From: Nocardia sputorum | GTDB taxonomy: Bacteria > Actinomycetota > Actinomycetes > Mycobacteriales > Mycobacteriaceae | Assembly: GCF_027924405.1 (NCBI RefSeq) | Contig: NZ_AP026978.1 | Location: 5,022,001 to 5,086,000, forward strand | Direction: 5' to 3' | Length of the DNA stretch: 64,000 nucleotides | Shown: in pieces, positions 25,331-34,774 of the stretch | Layout: every line of letters starts with the position of its first letter | Numbering within the stretch: the first letter of the stretch is position 1 | Program-made: the position numbers and the translations under genes | The notes under the pieces: model-generated | Database searches by the model: none | What the model was told of the DNA's origin: nothing | What the model saw: only the letters and a program-made list of their open reading frames with translations

Positions 25331-26452
25331 TCAGCCGGTGCCGCGCACCGTCCACGGGTCGGTGCGCAACGTGGACACCCTGGTCTCCAGGCCGGGCAGG
25401 GCGCTGCGCACGACCGCTTCGGCCTGCGCGCACCAAGGGAATTCGGTGGCCCAGTGCGCGGCGTCGACCAACGCGGGACCGCCCTTGCGCAGGTGCTCGT
25501 CGACCGGATGGTGGCGCAGATCGGACGTGACGTACACGTCGACGCCGAGCGCGGTGGCCCGGCTCAGGTAGGAGTCGCCCGCGCCGCCGCAGACGGCGAC
25601 GGTGTAGACGGAGCGGTCCGGGTCACCAGCGGCGCGCACGCCCCATGCCGTGGGCGGAAGCGCGCGCGCCACGCGATCGGTGAAGGCGCGCAACGATTCC
25701 GGTTCCGGCAGGGTGCCGACCCGGCCGAGGCCCAGAGACGACGGCAGCTGGGCGCGTTCACCGATGTGGTAGACCGGGTCCTCGCCGGGATGCGCGGCGC
25801 GCAGCGCGGCGAGCACGGCGGAACGGGCCGACGAGGGGGCGGCGACCTCCACCCGCTCCTCCTCGGCGTACTGGAGTTCGCCCAAGGTCTCTTGCACGGG
25901 CGAGCCTTCGGTCGTCGGGCGGGACTGCGCCTTGGCCGGTACCAGCACCGCGCAGTCGCAGTGGTCCACTCGTCGGCCCGCACCCGCGGCGAAGAGCGCG
26001 GCGAGCACCGCGTCGGTGTGCGTGCTCGGCACTTGTATCACCCAGTTGTCCACAGCCGATTCGGGTTTCGCATCCAGCGGGCCGGTGACCGTCAGTCCGA
26101 GGGCGGCCGCGAGTGCGTCGGAGACACCCGGGGCGGCGGAGTCGGCGTTGGTGTGCGCGGTGAACAGCGCGCAACCGGAACGGATCAGCCGATGCACCAG
26201 TGCGCCTTTCGGCGTGCTCGCCGCGACGGTGTCGACGCCGCGCAGCAGCAGCGGGTGGTGCACCACCAGGGCCTGCGCGCGCCAGTCGATCGCCTCCTCG
26301 ACGACCGCGGCGGTCGCGTCGACGGCGAACAGCACCCGGGTCAGCTCCTCGGCCGGGTCACCACAGACCAGGCCGACCGAGTCCCACGGCTCGGCCAGCG
26401 TGGGCGGGTAGGCCGCGTCGAGCACCCCGATGAGATCCGCGAGCGTGGTCAT
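25331..26452 (-). CDS. NIF3-like dinuclear metal-centre protein
   Basis: A 373-residue member of the NIF3 (GTP cyclohydrolase 1 type 2 homolog) family, matching Rv2230c in position. Metal-binding segments are visible: VVHHPLLLRGV (two His), HTNADSA, and near the C-terminus DLRHHPVDE with VDAAHWATEFP. The central roughly 110 residues (SYVIQVPSTHTDAVLAALFAAGAG onward) are the PII/CutA-like insert of the long form. The biochemical role is unsettled. Its start overlaps the aminotransferase stop by four bases, so translation is coupled. Confidence 0.94.
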   Translation of the reverse strand: MTTLADLIGVLDAAYPPTLAEPWDSVGLVCGDPAEELTRVLFAVDATAAVVEEAIDWRAQALVVHHPLLLRGVDTVAASTPKGALVHRLIRSGCALFTAHTNADSAAPGVSDALAAALGLTVTGPLDAKPESAVDNWVIQVPSTHTDAVLAALFAAGAGRRVDHCDCAVLVPAKAQSRPTTEGSPVQETLGELQYAEEERVEVAAPSSARSAVLAALRAAHPGEDPVYHIGERAQLPSSLGLGRVGTLPEPESLRAFTDRVARALPPTAWGVRAAGDPDRSVYTVAVCGGAGDSYLSRATALGVDVYVTSDLRHHPVDEHLRKGGPALVDAAHWATEFPWCAQAEAVVRSALPGLETRVSTLRTDPWTVRGTG

Positions 26453-27513
26453 CGTCCACCTTCCTTTGCTTCGATCCCGACATCTGCCGACCGGATCGCC
26501 TCCACCAGCAAATCGACCTCCGCCGCACCGCGGACCGCGACGCGCAGATGGTCCGGGCCGAGGCCGGGGAAGGTGTCCGCGCGCCGGACCGCGATTCCCG
26601 CCGCGGCCAAGTGCTTGCGCAGCAGTTCGCCGTCCGGGACGCGCAGGAGCAGGAACGGCCCCTCGGCCGGAGTGTGGACGGCGATGCCGAGGCCGGTCAG
26701 GCGCTCGATCATCGCGGCGCGATGCACGGCGAGCGTGCGCGCGCAGCGCTCGGACTCGGTCACGGCCGCCGGGCTCGCGGTGGCGGTGATCGCCTCCAGT
26801 TGCAGCGTGCCCAGCGCCCAGTGCGGCCGCCCTGCGCCGAGGCGCGCGAGAACGTCCGGTGCTCCCAGGAAATAGCCGCAGCGCAGGCCCGCCAGCGCCC
26901 AGGTCTTGGTGAGGCTGCGCAGAACGAGCAGGTCGGGCGCGGGGTCGGCGGCGAGGGATTCCGGCTCGCCCGCGACCGCGTCGGCGAAGGCTTCGTCGAC
27001 CACGATGACGCGGCCCGGCCTGCGCAGGGCGCGGATCGTGTCGGCCGGGTGCAGCACCGAGGTCGGGTTGGTCGGGTTGCCGAGCACCACCAGGTCGGCT
27101 TCGGGGGGCACCGCGCCGGGATCCAGGCGGTAGGGCGATTCCAGAACGACCCGGGTGACGGGGACGCCGGCCTCCCGCAACACGAGTTCCGGCTCGGTGA
27201 ACGACGGGTGCAGCACCGCGGCCGAACGTGGCGCGAGACGGGGCAGCAGCGCGAAACCTTCGGCCGCCCCTGCCAGCAGCAACACCTCATCCGGGACACG
27301 GCCGTGCCGGGCCGCGACCGCCCGGCGCGCGGCCTCGGCGTCCTCGGCGCTGGGATAGCGGCCCAGATCGGACAGCCGCCCGGCCAGGCGCAGGCGCAGC
27401 CACTTCGGTGGCGCCGTCCCTTGGACGTTCACCGCGAAATCGAGCATGCCCGGGCGCGCGTCCACGTCGCCGTGGTGACGCAGTTTCGCGCGATCGACGG
27501 TGTCCTCGGCCAC
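26449..27513 (-). CDS. cobC: PLP-dependent aminotransferase, CobC/threonine-phosphate decarboxylase-like
   Basis: A 354-residue fold-type I aminotransferase equivalent to Rv2231c. The PLP lysine lies in RSLTKTWALAGLRCGY; VLGNPTNPTS and VVDEAFADA carry the Asn and Asp that hold the cofactor; LRVAVR provides the C-terminal Arg for the substrate carboxylate. Family members make (R)-1-amino-2-propanol phosphate for cobalamin, or act as histidinol-phosphate aminotransferases. The nearby cobD and alpha-ribazole phosphatase-type gene favour the cobalamin role. ATG 27513 is 44 bases from the divergent ptpA start. Confidence 0.9.
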   Translation of the reverse strand: MAEDTVDRAKLRHHGDVDARPGMLDFAVNVQGTAPPKWLRLRLAGRLSDLGRYPSAEDAEAARRAVAARHGRVPDEVLLLAGAAEGFALLPRLAPRSAAVLHPSFTEPELVLREAGVPVTRVVLESPYRLDPGAVPPEADLVVLGNPTNPTSVLHPADTIRALRRPGRVIVVDEAFADAVAGEPESLAADPAPDLLVLRSLTKTWALAGLRCGYFLGAPDVLARLGAGRPHWALGTLQLEAITATASPAAVTESERCARTLAVHRAAMIERLTGLGIAVHTPAEGPFLLLRVPDGELLRKHLAAAGIAVRRADTFPGLGPDHLRVAVRGAAEVDLLVEAIRSADVGIEAKEGGR

Positions 27514-27557
27514 GAGATCACACCCTACGTGGCGCTGCGGGAGCGGGACCGGCCAGA

Positions 27558-28079
27558 ATGGCAGGCGTGGGTCAGCTGCACGTCTCGTTCGTCTGTACCG
27601 GCAACATCTGCCGCTCTCCGATGGCGGAAAAGATCTTCGCCTCGCACCTCTACCGGGCCGGGCTCGCCAACCGGGTGCGGGTGAGCAGCGCGGGCACCGG
27701 GTCGTGGCACGTCGGCGACGACGCCGACCCGCGGACCTGCGCGACCCTGCGCAAGTACGGATACCCGACCGGCCACGTCGCCGCCGTGTTCGGGGCCGAG
27801 CACAGCGACGCGGATCTGGTGATCGCCTTGGACCGCTCGCACCAGCGCGACCTGGCCCGGCTCGGCATCCCGGCCGAGCGACTGCGGTTGCTGCGTGCCT
27901 TCGACCCCGACGCCGACGGCCAAGACGTGGCCGACCCCTACTACGGCGACGCGACGGACTTCGAACTCGTGCGCGCGCAGATCGAGGCCGCCGTGCCCGG
28001 CCTGCTCGACTGGGTGCGCGCCGAATTGGCCGCCGCCGAACCGCCCGATCCGCGCCTCGTCTCCGACGAGCGATCCTGA
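27558..28079 (+). CDS. ptpA: low-molecular-weight protein tyrosine phosphatase
   Basis: A 173-residue phosphatase. The active-site loop is VCTGNICRSP (Cys13, Arg19) and the general acid is Asp126 in ADPYYGD, both at the spacing of M. tuberculosis PtpA. ATG 27558 is used; GTG 27567 is an alternative three codons in. In M. tuberculosis a kinase gene (ptkA) accompanies ptpA; none is present here. Its stop shares bases with the SURF1 start (TGATG), so the pair is translationally coupled. Confidence 0.95.
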   Translation: MAGVGQLHVSFVCTGNICRSPMAEKIFASHLYRAGLANRVRVSSAGTGSWHVGDDADPRTCATLRKYGYPTGHVAAVFGAEHSDADLVIALDRSHQRDLARLGIPAERLRLLRAFDPDADGQDVADPYYGDATDFELVRAQIEAAVPGLLDWVRAELAAAEPPDPRLVSDERS

Positions 28080-28978
28080 TGCGCAGGCTCGCCTTCCTGC
28101 TGCGCCCCAGCTGGCTGATCCTGGCGGTGCTGGTCGCCGCGTTCGCCTACCTGTGCTTCACCGTGCTCGCGCCGTGGCAGCTCGGCAAGAACACGGCCAC
28201 CTCGCACCGCAACCAGTTGATCGCCGACTCGGTGAAGGCCGAGCCCGTGGACGTCACCACCGTGCTCTCCGGAACCGGCGAGCACACCGAGTGGCGGCGC
28301 GTCACCGCCTCCGGCAGCTACCTGCCGGACTCCACGGTGCTGGTGCGGCTGCGCCACCTCGACGGCGCTCCCGGGTACGCGGTGCTCGCGACGTTCCGGC
28401 TGGACGACGGCCGCGTGCTGCTCGTCGACCGCGGACTGGTGTCGGCGGTCGACGGCACCCGCCCGCCCCAGGTCCCCGAGCCGCCCGCGGGACCGCAGCG
28501 CATCGAGGCCAGGGTCCGGATGTCCGAGGGCGTCACGCCCGGCAAGGACCCGAGCGTCCAGGACGGCTATCGCCAGGTGTACTCCATCGACACCGCCCAG
28601 GAATCGACGGTTCTGCGACAACCCCTCACCGCCGTTCCCACCGGCGGCGAACGCGGCGGCTACCTGCAGCTGAGCGAGAGCCAACCGGGCGCGTTCACCC
28701 CGACTCCGCTCCCCCAGCTGGACGCGGGCCCCTACCTGTCCTACGGCCTGCAATGGCTGGCCTTCGGCATCATGGCTCCGCTCGGCCTCGGCTACTTCGT
28801 CTACGCGGAGATCCGCGAACGACGGAAGGAGAAAGGCTCCGCCGCCGAGCCGGTAGGCGCGCCCTCCCCCACCGAACGGCCGCGATCCGAGCCGGTTTCC
28901 TCGACCACTCCGCCCGCACCCGCCGCGCCGACCACGGAAGCCCGCCTCGCCGACCGCTACGGCCGCGGCCGCGGGTGA
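28079..28978 (+). CDS. SURF1 family cytochrome oxidase assembly protein
   Basis: A 299-residue membrane protein. The first helix (SWLILAVLVAAFAYLCFTVL) is followed by the SURF1 motif APWQLGKN and a periplasmic domain containing VTASGSYLPD, GYAVLATFRLDDGRVLLVDRG and VYSIDT. The second helix is YGLQWLAFGIMAPLGLGYFVY, and the protein ends with a Pro/Ser/Glu-rich cytoplasmic tail of about 60 residues. SURF1 helps insert haem a into cytochrome c oxidase. The order ptpA-SURF1-cobD matches Rv2234-Rv2236c. The ATG shares its A with the ptpA stop. Confidence 0.94.
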   Translation: MRRLAFLLRPSWLILAVLVAAFAYLCFTVLAPWQLGKNTATSHRNQLIADSVKAEPVDVTTVLSGTGEHTEWRRVTASGSYLPDSTVLVRLRHLDGAPGYAVLATFRLDDGRVLLVDRGLVSAVDGTRPPQVPEPPAGPQRIEARVRMSEGVTPGKDPSVQDGYRQVYSIDTAQESTVLRQPLTAVPTGGERGGYLQLSESQPGAFTPTPLPQLDAGPYLSYGLQWLAFGIMAPLGLGYFVYAEIRERRKEKGSAAEPVGAPSPTERPRSEPVSSTTPPAPAAPTTEARLADRYGRGRG

Positions 28979-29004
28979 GCACCCCCGATTCGGCGTTCGT
29001 CGAG

Positions 29005-29403
29005 TCAGGACCGATTCGGCCCCAGTAGGTCCCACCGGTTACCCGCGATGTCGAGGAAGACCGCCACCCGCCCGTACGGCTCGTCGCGGGGCGCGCGCAC
29101 GAACTCGACGCCGCGCGCGACCATCCGGTCGTACGCCGAGTGGAAGTCCTCGACCTGTAAGAAGAAGCCGACCCGGCCCGCGACCTGCTGCCCGATCACC
29201 GCGGTTTGCGCCGCACCGTCGGCCCGGGCGAGCAGGATGCCCGATTCGGCGCCGGGCGGGCGCACCACCACCCACCGTTTCGCGCGACCGTCGTCGGTGA
29301 GCGCCGCCGAGTCCTCGACCAGCTCGAATCCCAGTGAATCGACAAAGAAGGCGATCGCGGGGTCGTACTCCGCCACGACGATGGTCATCAGTCCGATCCG
29401 CAT
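29005..29403 (-). CDS. VOC/glyoxalase-superfamily protein
   Basis: A 132-residue vicinal-oxygen-chelate fold protein: MRIGLMTIVVAEYDPAIAFF opens the first beta-alpha-beta-beta-beta unit, and FLDIAGNRWDLLGP closes the second. The family binds a metal for epimerase, dioxygenase or glyoxalase chemistry, or acts as a resistance protein by sequestration. The usual His/Glu ligands are not all evident, so the activity is open. No gene is seen in the 258 bases between its start and cobD. Confidence 0.85.
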   Translation of the reverse strand: MRIGLMTIVVAEYDPAIAFFVDSLGFELVEDSAALTDDGRAKRWVVVRPPGAESGILLARADGAAQTAVIGQQVAGRVGFFLQVEDFHSAYDRMVARGVEFVRAPRDEPYGRVAVFLDIAGNRWDLLGPNRS

Positions 29404-29661
29404 CGCGGAAGCCTATCCGGATCAGCACGCGGGCTTGCGAGGCCGACGGCACTCGCGCCGGTCCCTGGGAGCCGTCCAGGTGCTCTACCCGCGTGCCATG
29501 TCTACGGCGTGCCGCGCGGCATGGGCGGGCTGTCTCCGCGGACGACCGGCGAGCGAACCGACAGCGCGTTGGGAGCGTGTGTCGTGCGGTCGCGCGACCG
29601 GGCCCGCCGTATGCGCGGTGCGCATTCCCGCTGGAGCGCGGCGGCGGCCCGGTCGGACCAC

Positions 29662-30579
29662 TCAGCGCCTGGTCAAGGCGACGGCGGCGGCGAGCAGCGT
29701 GGCGGCAAGCTGCACTGCTTCGGAAAGACGGACCGCGCGGCGCAGGTCGTGCACCGTGGGAGCCGGGCCGTCCCCGAGGATCGGGCGCATCTCGACACCG
29801 TGCGGGTACTCGGTACGGCCACCCAGCCGGACGCCGAGCGCCCCGGCCATCGACGCTTCCACCACCCCCGCGTTGGGGCTGGGATGGCCGGCCGCGTCCC
29901 GCCGCCATGCGGCCAGGGCGGCAGCGGGCCCGCCACCGATCAAGGGGGCGAGGGCGGCGGTGAGCAAACCGGTGATCCGCGCCGGGATCAGGTTGGCCGC
30001 GTCGTCGACGCGGGCGGCGGCCCAGCCGAAACGCCGGTAGCGCTCGTTGCGGTAGCCGATCATCGCGTCCAGCGTGTTGACCGCGCGATACCCGAGCAGA
30101 CCCGGGATGCCCGCCACCGCTCCCCACACCACCGGCGCGACGGACGCGTCGGAGGTGTTCTCGGCGATGGACTCCAGTGCCGCGCGAGCGAGCCCGTCCG
30201 CGTCCAGCGCCTGCGGATCGCGGCCACAGAGAGAAGGCAGGAGCGCGCGAGCGCCGTCGAGGTCGCCACCGGCCAACCGGTCGGCCATCGCGCGACCGGT
30301 CCGGGCCAGACTGCGTCCACCCAGCACGGTCCAGGTGGCGGCGGCGGTCGCGGCCACGCCGCCGCGCCGCACGGCCGCCCCGAGCCCGACCACCGCGCCG
30401 ACGGCCAGCGTCTCGTGCAGCAACCCCGCCGCGCGCCGGTCGGCGTAGGTCACCGACTCCAAAGCCGCCACCGCCGAGCCGAATCCGGCCACCGGATGCC
30501 ACCGGCGCGGATCCCCGAACACTCGATCGAGCGCGAATCCGAGCAGCAAACCGAGCGCGGTGGAGGTCCCCTTCTGCAC
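29662..30579 (-). CDS. cobD: adenosylcobinamide-phosphate synthase
   Basis: A 305-residue integral membrane enzyme (CobD/CbiB) that attaches aminopropanol phosphate to adenosylcobyric acid. Signature segments are LGFALDRVFGDPRRWHPVAG at the N-terminus, ALESIAENTSDASVAPVVWG, YRAVNTLDAMIGYRNERY and GWAAARVDDAANLIPAR, matching the family closely. The GTG at 30579 (VQKGTSTALG) starts just before the first helix. I looked for a cobalamin riboswitch upstream and saw none. It completes a trio of cobalamin-related genes in the core cluster. Confidence 0.96.
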   Translation of the reverse strand: MQKGTSTALGLLLGFALDRVFGDPRRWHPVAGFGSAVAALESVTYADRRAAGLLHETLAVGAVVGLGAAVRRGGVAATAAATWTVLGGRSLARTGRAMADRLAGGDLDGARALLPSLCGRDPQALDADGLARAALESIAENTSDASVAPVVWGAVAGIPGLLGYRAVNTLDAMIGYRNERYRRFGWAAARVDDAANLIPARITGLLTAALAPLIGGGPAAALAAWRRDAAGHPSPNAGVVEASMAGALGVRLGGRTEYPHGVEMRPILGDGPAPTVHDLRRAVRLSEAVQLAATLLAAAVALTRR

Positions 30580-30726
30580 CCGGCGACAGTATCGGGCGCG
30601 CGTCGACCGGCGCGCGCGGCCCGGACCGCCCGCCCCCGTGTCACACTCTGTGCCCCTGCGTCGTCGACCCGGTGACGCATCCATAGACTCGCCCGGCGGG
30701 GCCCGAACGACGAACGGCGAACAGCA

Positions 30727-31686
30727 GTGACTTCCGAACAGCCTTCCCCCGAGTCCCTCGACCAGGCCGAGCTGGCGCGGCGGTTCGAGGAGCACCGCCC
30801 CTATCTGCGCAGGCTCGCCTACAGCACGCTGGGCAGTCTGAGCGACGCCGACGACGTCGTGCAGGAGGCGTGGTTGCGATTGCAACGCCAGTACGAGGCG
30901 GGCGCCGCGAGCGAGATCGACAACCTGCGCGCCTGGCTGTCCACCGTCACCGGCCGGCTGGCCCTCGACCACCTCGGCTCCGCCCGCGTCCGCCGCGAGC
31001 AGTACGTCGGCGAATGGCTGCCGGAGCCCGAGGTGACCAGCTGGGACGACCCCGCCGACCGGATCACGCAGGACGAGCGGGTCACCACCGCGCTGCTGGT
31101 GGTGCTCGAATCCTTGTCCCCGGCCGAGCGCACCGCGTTCGTGCTCCAGGACGTCTTCGGCATGAGCGGCCCCGAGGTCGCCGAAGTGGTCGGCCGCACC
31201 CCGGCCGCCGTCCGCCAGCTCGCCTCACGGGCCCGCAAGCACGTCGAGCAGGGCACGCCGCGCTTCCCGGCCTCGCCGGACGAGCAGAAGAAGGTGGTGT
31301 CCGCCTTCTCGGTGGCCTGGCGTTCCGGCGACCTCAGCGCCCTGCTGGGTGTGCTCGACGCGAACGTCAGCCTCACCGCCGACGGCGGCGGCAAGGTGCC
31401 CGCGATCCGGCAGCCCGTGCGCGGCGCCGAACTCGTGGCCAAGCTGCTGCTCGGCTGGTACCACTCGCCGTCCGCGGTCGGTGGCTGGGGTCGCGCGGTG
31501 CTCGTCAACGGCCAGCCCGGCCTGGTGGTGTTCGACGGCACCCACACCGGCGTGTTCTCCTTCACCGTCGACGACGGACGCATCGTCGCGATCGACGTGG
31601 TCCGCAACCCGGACAAGCTGCGCGACCTGCCCACGGACGGTATGCCCGACTGGTTCATGGGCGAGGGCCGCACCGAGCAGGAGTAG
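30727..31686 (+). CDS. ECF sigma factor, ECF41-type with SnoaL-like C-terminal domain
   Basis: A 319-residue sigma factor. Residues about 20-90 form sigma-2 ([25 protein letters not shown]) and about 120-180 sigma-4 ([19 protein letters not shown], then [17 protein letters not shown]). A fused C-terminal domain of about 125 residues has an NTF2/SnoaL-like fold. The linker WLPEP, the DGGGK motif and the late NPDKL motif are the marks of the ECF41 group, whose C-terminal domain controls the sigma activity in place of an anti-sigma factor. The start is GTG 30727. The usual partner gene (carboxymuconolactone decarboxylase or oxidoreductase type) is not adjacent; the next gene is alanine dehydrogenase, converging with no gap. 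Confidence 0.93.
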   Translation: MTSEQPSPESLDQAELARRFEEHRPYLRRLAYSTLGSLSDADDVVQEAWLRLQRQYEAGAASEIDNLRAWLSTVTGRLALDHLGSARVRREQYVGEWLPEPEVTSWDDPADRITQDERVTTALLVVLESLSPAERTAFVLQDVFGMSGPEVAEVVGRTPAAVRQLASRARKHVEQGTPRFPASPDEQKKVVSAFSVAWRSGDLSALLGVLDANVSLTADGGGKVPAIRQPVRGAELVAKLLLGWYHSPSAVGGWGRAVLVNGQPGLVVFDGTHTGVFSFTVDDGRIVAIDVVRNPDKLRDLPTDGMPDWFMGEGRTEQE

Positions 31687-32796
31687 TCAGCCCGCGACGC
31701 CGAGCGGCCGCGAATACCCGTGCGCGGCCGCCACTTCCGCCGACAGCAGCCGCCCGGCGTCCGCGGTCAGCCCGTGCGCCAGATCGGGATGTGTGGCGCA
31801 TGCCTCCTGCCAGCCGAGGTCGGCGATCGCCCGCACGTAGGGCAGGGTCGCGTTGGTGAGCGCGATCGTCGAGGTGTGCGGCACCGCTCCCGGCATATTG
31901 GCCACGCAGTAGAACAGCGAATCGGCCACCCGGAAGGTGGGATTGGCGTGCGTCGTCGGGTGCGCGGAGGCGAAGCAGCCACCTTGGTCGATGGAGATGT
32001 CGACCAGCACGGCACCGGGACGCATGCCGGCGACGAGGTCGTCGGGAACCAGTTCCGGCGCACGCGCCCCCGGTACCAGCACCGCGCCGATCACCAGATC
32101 GGCCGACAGCACCGCGCGCCGGATCTCGGCGGCGTTCGACGCGACGGTGGCGATCCGCCCGTCGAAGCGAGCGTCGAGCTCGCGCAACCGATGCAGGTTG
32201 GTGTCCAGCACACTGACCCGCGCGCCCATGCCGACGGCGACCGCGGCCGCGTTCGACCCCGCGACGCCGCCGCCGAGCACCACGACTTCCGCCGGGCGCA
32301 CGCCCGGAACGCCGCCGGGCAGCAGCCCCGCGCCGCCGAGCGGGGCCATCAGGTGGTACGCGCCGACCTGGGCGCCGAGCTTGCCCGCGATCTCGCTCAT
32401 CGGGGCCAGCAACGGCAGCGACCCGTCGGCGGCGCGGACCATCTCGTAGGCGATGGCGGTGATACCCGAGCGCAGCACCGCGTCGGTGCAGTCGCGCGAG
32501 GCCGCCAAGTGCAGAAAGGTGAACAACACCTGCCCGCGGCGCATCCGCGGGTACTCCGGTGCGATCGGTTCCTTCACCTTCAACACCAGCTCGGCTTCCC
32601 GCCACACCTGGTCGGCGTCCGGGACCAGGCGGGCTCCCGCCGCGGCGTAGTCGGCGTCGGGGAAGCCCGATCCGACGCCCGCGCCCGCCTGCACCAGCAC
32701 GTCGTGTCCCTGCCCGGCCAGTTCCCCGGCGCCCGCCGGAGTCAGGGCCACTCGGAACTCCTGCTCCTTGACCTCCTGTGGTACTCCGATCCTCAT
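31687..32796 (-). CDS. ald: alanine dehydrogenase
   Basis: A 369-residue NAD-dependent enzyme interconverting L-alanine and pyruvate plus ammonia. [10 protein letters not shown] opens the protein; the substrate residues Lys75 (LKVKEP) and His96 (TFLHLA) are in the positions known for M. tuberculosis Ald. The Rossmann motif is [14 protein letters not shown], and [10 protein letters not shown] carries the conserved Asp. ATG 32796 is chosen because it begins exactly at the family N-terminus. Its stop directly abuts the sigma-factor stop. Confidence 0.96.
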   Translation of the reverse strand: MRIGVPQEVKEQEFRVALTPAGAGELAGQGHDVLVQAGAGVGSGFPDADYAAAGARLVPDADQVWREAELVLKVKEPIAPEYPRMRRGQVLFTFLHLAASRDCTDAVLRSGITAIAYEMVRAADGSLPLLAPMSEIAGKLGAQVGAYHLMAPLGGAGLLPGGVPGVRPAEVVVLGGGVAGSNAAAVAVGMGARVSVLDTNLHRLRELDARFDGRIATVASNAAEIRRAVLSADLVIGAVLVPGARAPELVPDDLVAGMRPGAVLVDISIDQGGCFASAHPTTHANPTFRVADSLFYCVANMPGAVPHTSTIALTNATLPYVRAIADLGWQEACATHPDLAHGLTADAGRLLSAEVAAAHGYSRPLGVAG

Positions 32797-32925
32797 ACCG
32801 TCATCGTCGCCCCGGGGCGGGGCCCGCGCCACGATCGACGCGCCGAGCGCGCACCGCGACCACCCGCGCCCCGCGCCGGGGCGAGTTTCTCGGCACGTTG
32901 CCCAGCTGAGCGCGGGCGGCCCGCC

Positions 32926-33693
32926 TCACACGGTGGCCGGGCGACCCAACGGCGGTATCCGCAACTGCTCGGCGCGGCCGCCGAAACGGAAAACGTGCCC
33001 CAGGTAATCGAGCGTCTCGCTGAAATGCGCCCAGCCATCGGAGTGGACCGGCACGATCACCGCGTCGCCGAGTACTTCGGCCGCCTGTAGCGCGGTGCGC
33101 GCGTTCAAGGTGACGTCGGTGTCCCCGAAACGTCCGACGTTCGCGCCGCCGACGTTGAGCACGGCGATGTCGATGCGGCCGATCCGTTCGGTGATCTCCC
33201 GCACCACGTCCACGGAGGCGTTGTCACCCGAGACGTACACCGTCGGCTCCCCGTCGGCGCGCAGCACGAACCCGGTGACGATCCCGCTGAACGGCTCGCA
33301 CCCCTCCGGTCCGTGCAGGGCGGGCACACCGGTCACCCGCACTCCGTGCACCGTCACGGTCTCCCAGTTCTCCAGTCCGCGCACACCGTCGATGCGGGTG
33401 GCGGCGCCGGGCGTGGAGAGCACGGTCGGCACGGTGGTCAGCAGCTTCCGGCCGGAGTCGTCCAAGTTGTCGGCGTGTTCGTCGTGCGAGAGCAGCACCA
33501 CGTCCACCGGGCCGACCTCGTCGGCCGACACCGCGGGTCCGGTGAGCTTGTGCAACGTGACGGGCCCTGGGTAGTCGCCCGGCTCGTCGAAGGTGGGGTC
33601 GGTCAGCCAGGTGCGGCCCGCGTAGCGGAACCGCAGGGTCGGACCGCCGACGTGCAGGATTTCCAGGCCGGTGCGTTCGATCGTGTCGCTCAT
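32926..33693 (-). CDS. metallo-beta-lactamase-fold hydrolase, UlaG-like
   Basis: A 255-residue protein of the MBL superfamily. The metal-binding motif is LLSHDEHADNLD (HxxxHADN variant), with further ligands in SGDNAS and PVHSDGWAHF near the C-terminus, and the N-terminal GGPTLRFRYAGRTWLTDPTFD beta sandwich is typical of the UlaG/YtnP-like branch. It may act on a lactone or phosphodiester; the substrate cannot be read. Its start is divergent from the AraC-type regulator by 71 bases. Confidence 0.87.
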   Translation of the reverse strand: MSDTIERTGLEILHVGGPTLRFRYAGRTWLTDPTFDEPGDYPGPVTLHKLTGPAVSADEVGPVDVVLLSHDEHADNLDDSGRKLLTTVPTVLSTPGAATRIDGVRGLENWETVTVHGVRVTGVPALHGPEGCEPFSGIVTGFVLRADGEPTVYVSGDNASVDVVREITERIGRIDIAVLNVGGANVGRFGDTDVTLNARTALQAAEVLGDAVIVPVHSDGWAHFSETLDYLGHVFRFGGRAEQLRIPPLGRPATV

Positions 33694-33764
33694 GTCGTTG
33701 ATCTTGTCCCGCCCGCAACGGCGACAACAGTGGCCCGAGAGCCGCTTACCGTTAAGATCGGGCC

Positions 33765-34712
33765 ATGCGCACCGTGGCCGTGTTGGCGTTCGACGGGATC
33801 AGCCCGTTTCATCTGTCCGTGCCCAGCCTGGTCTTCGGCCGGGTCGGCGTCGAAGGGCCCGCGCCGTATCGCGTGGACGTGTGCGCCCAACAGCCCGGAA
33901 GCCTGCGCACACCGGCGGGCTTCGACATCCACGTCCAGCACGGCCTGGAGACGCTGACCCGCGCCGACACCGTCGTGATCCCGAGCTGGCGTTCCGGCGA
34001 ACCGTTGCCCGGCGAACTGCGCGCCGCCCTGCGAACCGCCCACGCGGGCGGCGCCCGGATCGTCGGCCTGTGCCTGGGCTCGTGGGCGGTGGCGGCGAGC
34101 GGGCTGGCCGACGGACGGGAGGTCACCACGCACTGGGCCTCCGCCGCCGAGCTGGCCCGCGCGTTCCCCGCGGTCCGGGTTCGCGCCGACACGCTGTGGT
34201 CGGATCTGGGCGACGTCGTGACCTCGGCGGGCGTGGCCGCGGCGCTGGACTGCTGCCTGCACCTGGTCCGCCGGGATCTAGGCAGCAAAGCGGCCACCGA
34301 ACTGGCCAGGGCGCTGGTCACCGCTCCGCACCGCAGCGGCTCACAGGCGCAGTACATTCCCGTCGCGGTGCCCGAGGCCGCCGACGACGATCCGATCGAG
34401 CGGGCCATGGTCTGGGCACGGACGCATCTCGGCGATCCGGTCGACCTGGACGGCTGGGCCCGCGTCGCGCTGATGTCGCGGCGCACCTTCACCCGCCGCT
34501 TCCGCGATCGCACCGGCACCAGCCCCCAGCAGTGGCTGCTGCTCCAGCGCACCGACCGGGCGCGGCTGCTGCTGGAGTCCACCACCGACACCGTGGAACG
34601 CATCGCGGTCGACACCGGCTTCGGCACGGCGATGAGCCTGCGCCACCACTTCCACCGCATCCTCGGCACCAGCCCCGCCGCGCACCGCGCCAGCTTCCAA
34701 GGGCAGAGCTGA
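33765..34712 (+). CDS. DJ-1/PfpI-AraC family transcription regulator (FtrA/GlxA-like)
   Basis: A 315-residue regulator. Residues 1-170 are a class I glutamine amidotransferase-like sensor (VAVLAFDGISPFHLSVPSLVF, then VGLCLGSWAVAASGLADGR with the nucleophile-position Cys). Residues about 210-310 are an AraC DNA-binding domain with two helix-turn-helix units (VALMSRRTFTRRFRDRTGTS and ERIAVDTGFGTAMSLRHHF). Proteins of this layout often control amine, nicotinate or stress genes. Divergence from the MBL hydrolase suggests that gene as a target. The gamma carbonic anhydrase follows 62 bases downstream. Confidence 0.9.
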   Translation: MRTVAVLAFDGISPFHLSVPSLVFGRVGVEGPAPYRVDVCAQQPGSLRTPAGFDIHVQHGLETLTRADTVVIPSWRSGEPLPGELRAALRTAHAGGARIVGLCLGSWAVAASGLADGREVTTHWASAAELARAFPAVRVRADTLWSDLGDVVTSAGVAAALDCCLHLVRRDLGSKAATELARALVTAPHRSGSQAQYIPVAVPEAADDDPIERAMVWARTHLGDPVDLDGWARVALMSRRTFTRRFRDRTGTSPQQWLLLQRTDRARLLLESTTDTVERIAVDTGFGTAMSLRHHFHRILGTSPAAHRASFQGQS

Positions 34713-34774
34713 CCGGAGATCCCGCCGCGCGGGCCGTGGGCGGCCCGGACAGCGGGGCGGCTAAGTTCGTGACC

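Noticed and set aside
30579..30726. Cobalamin riboswitch upstream of cobD
   Set aside because: Looked for the conserved B12-box type sequence on the minus strand before cobD and did not find it.
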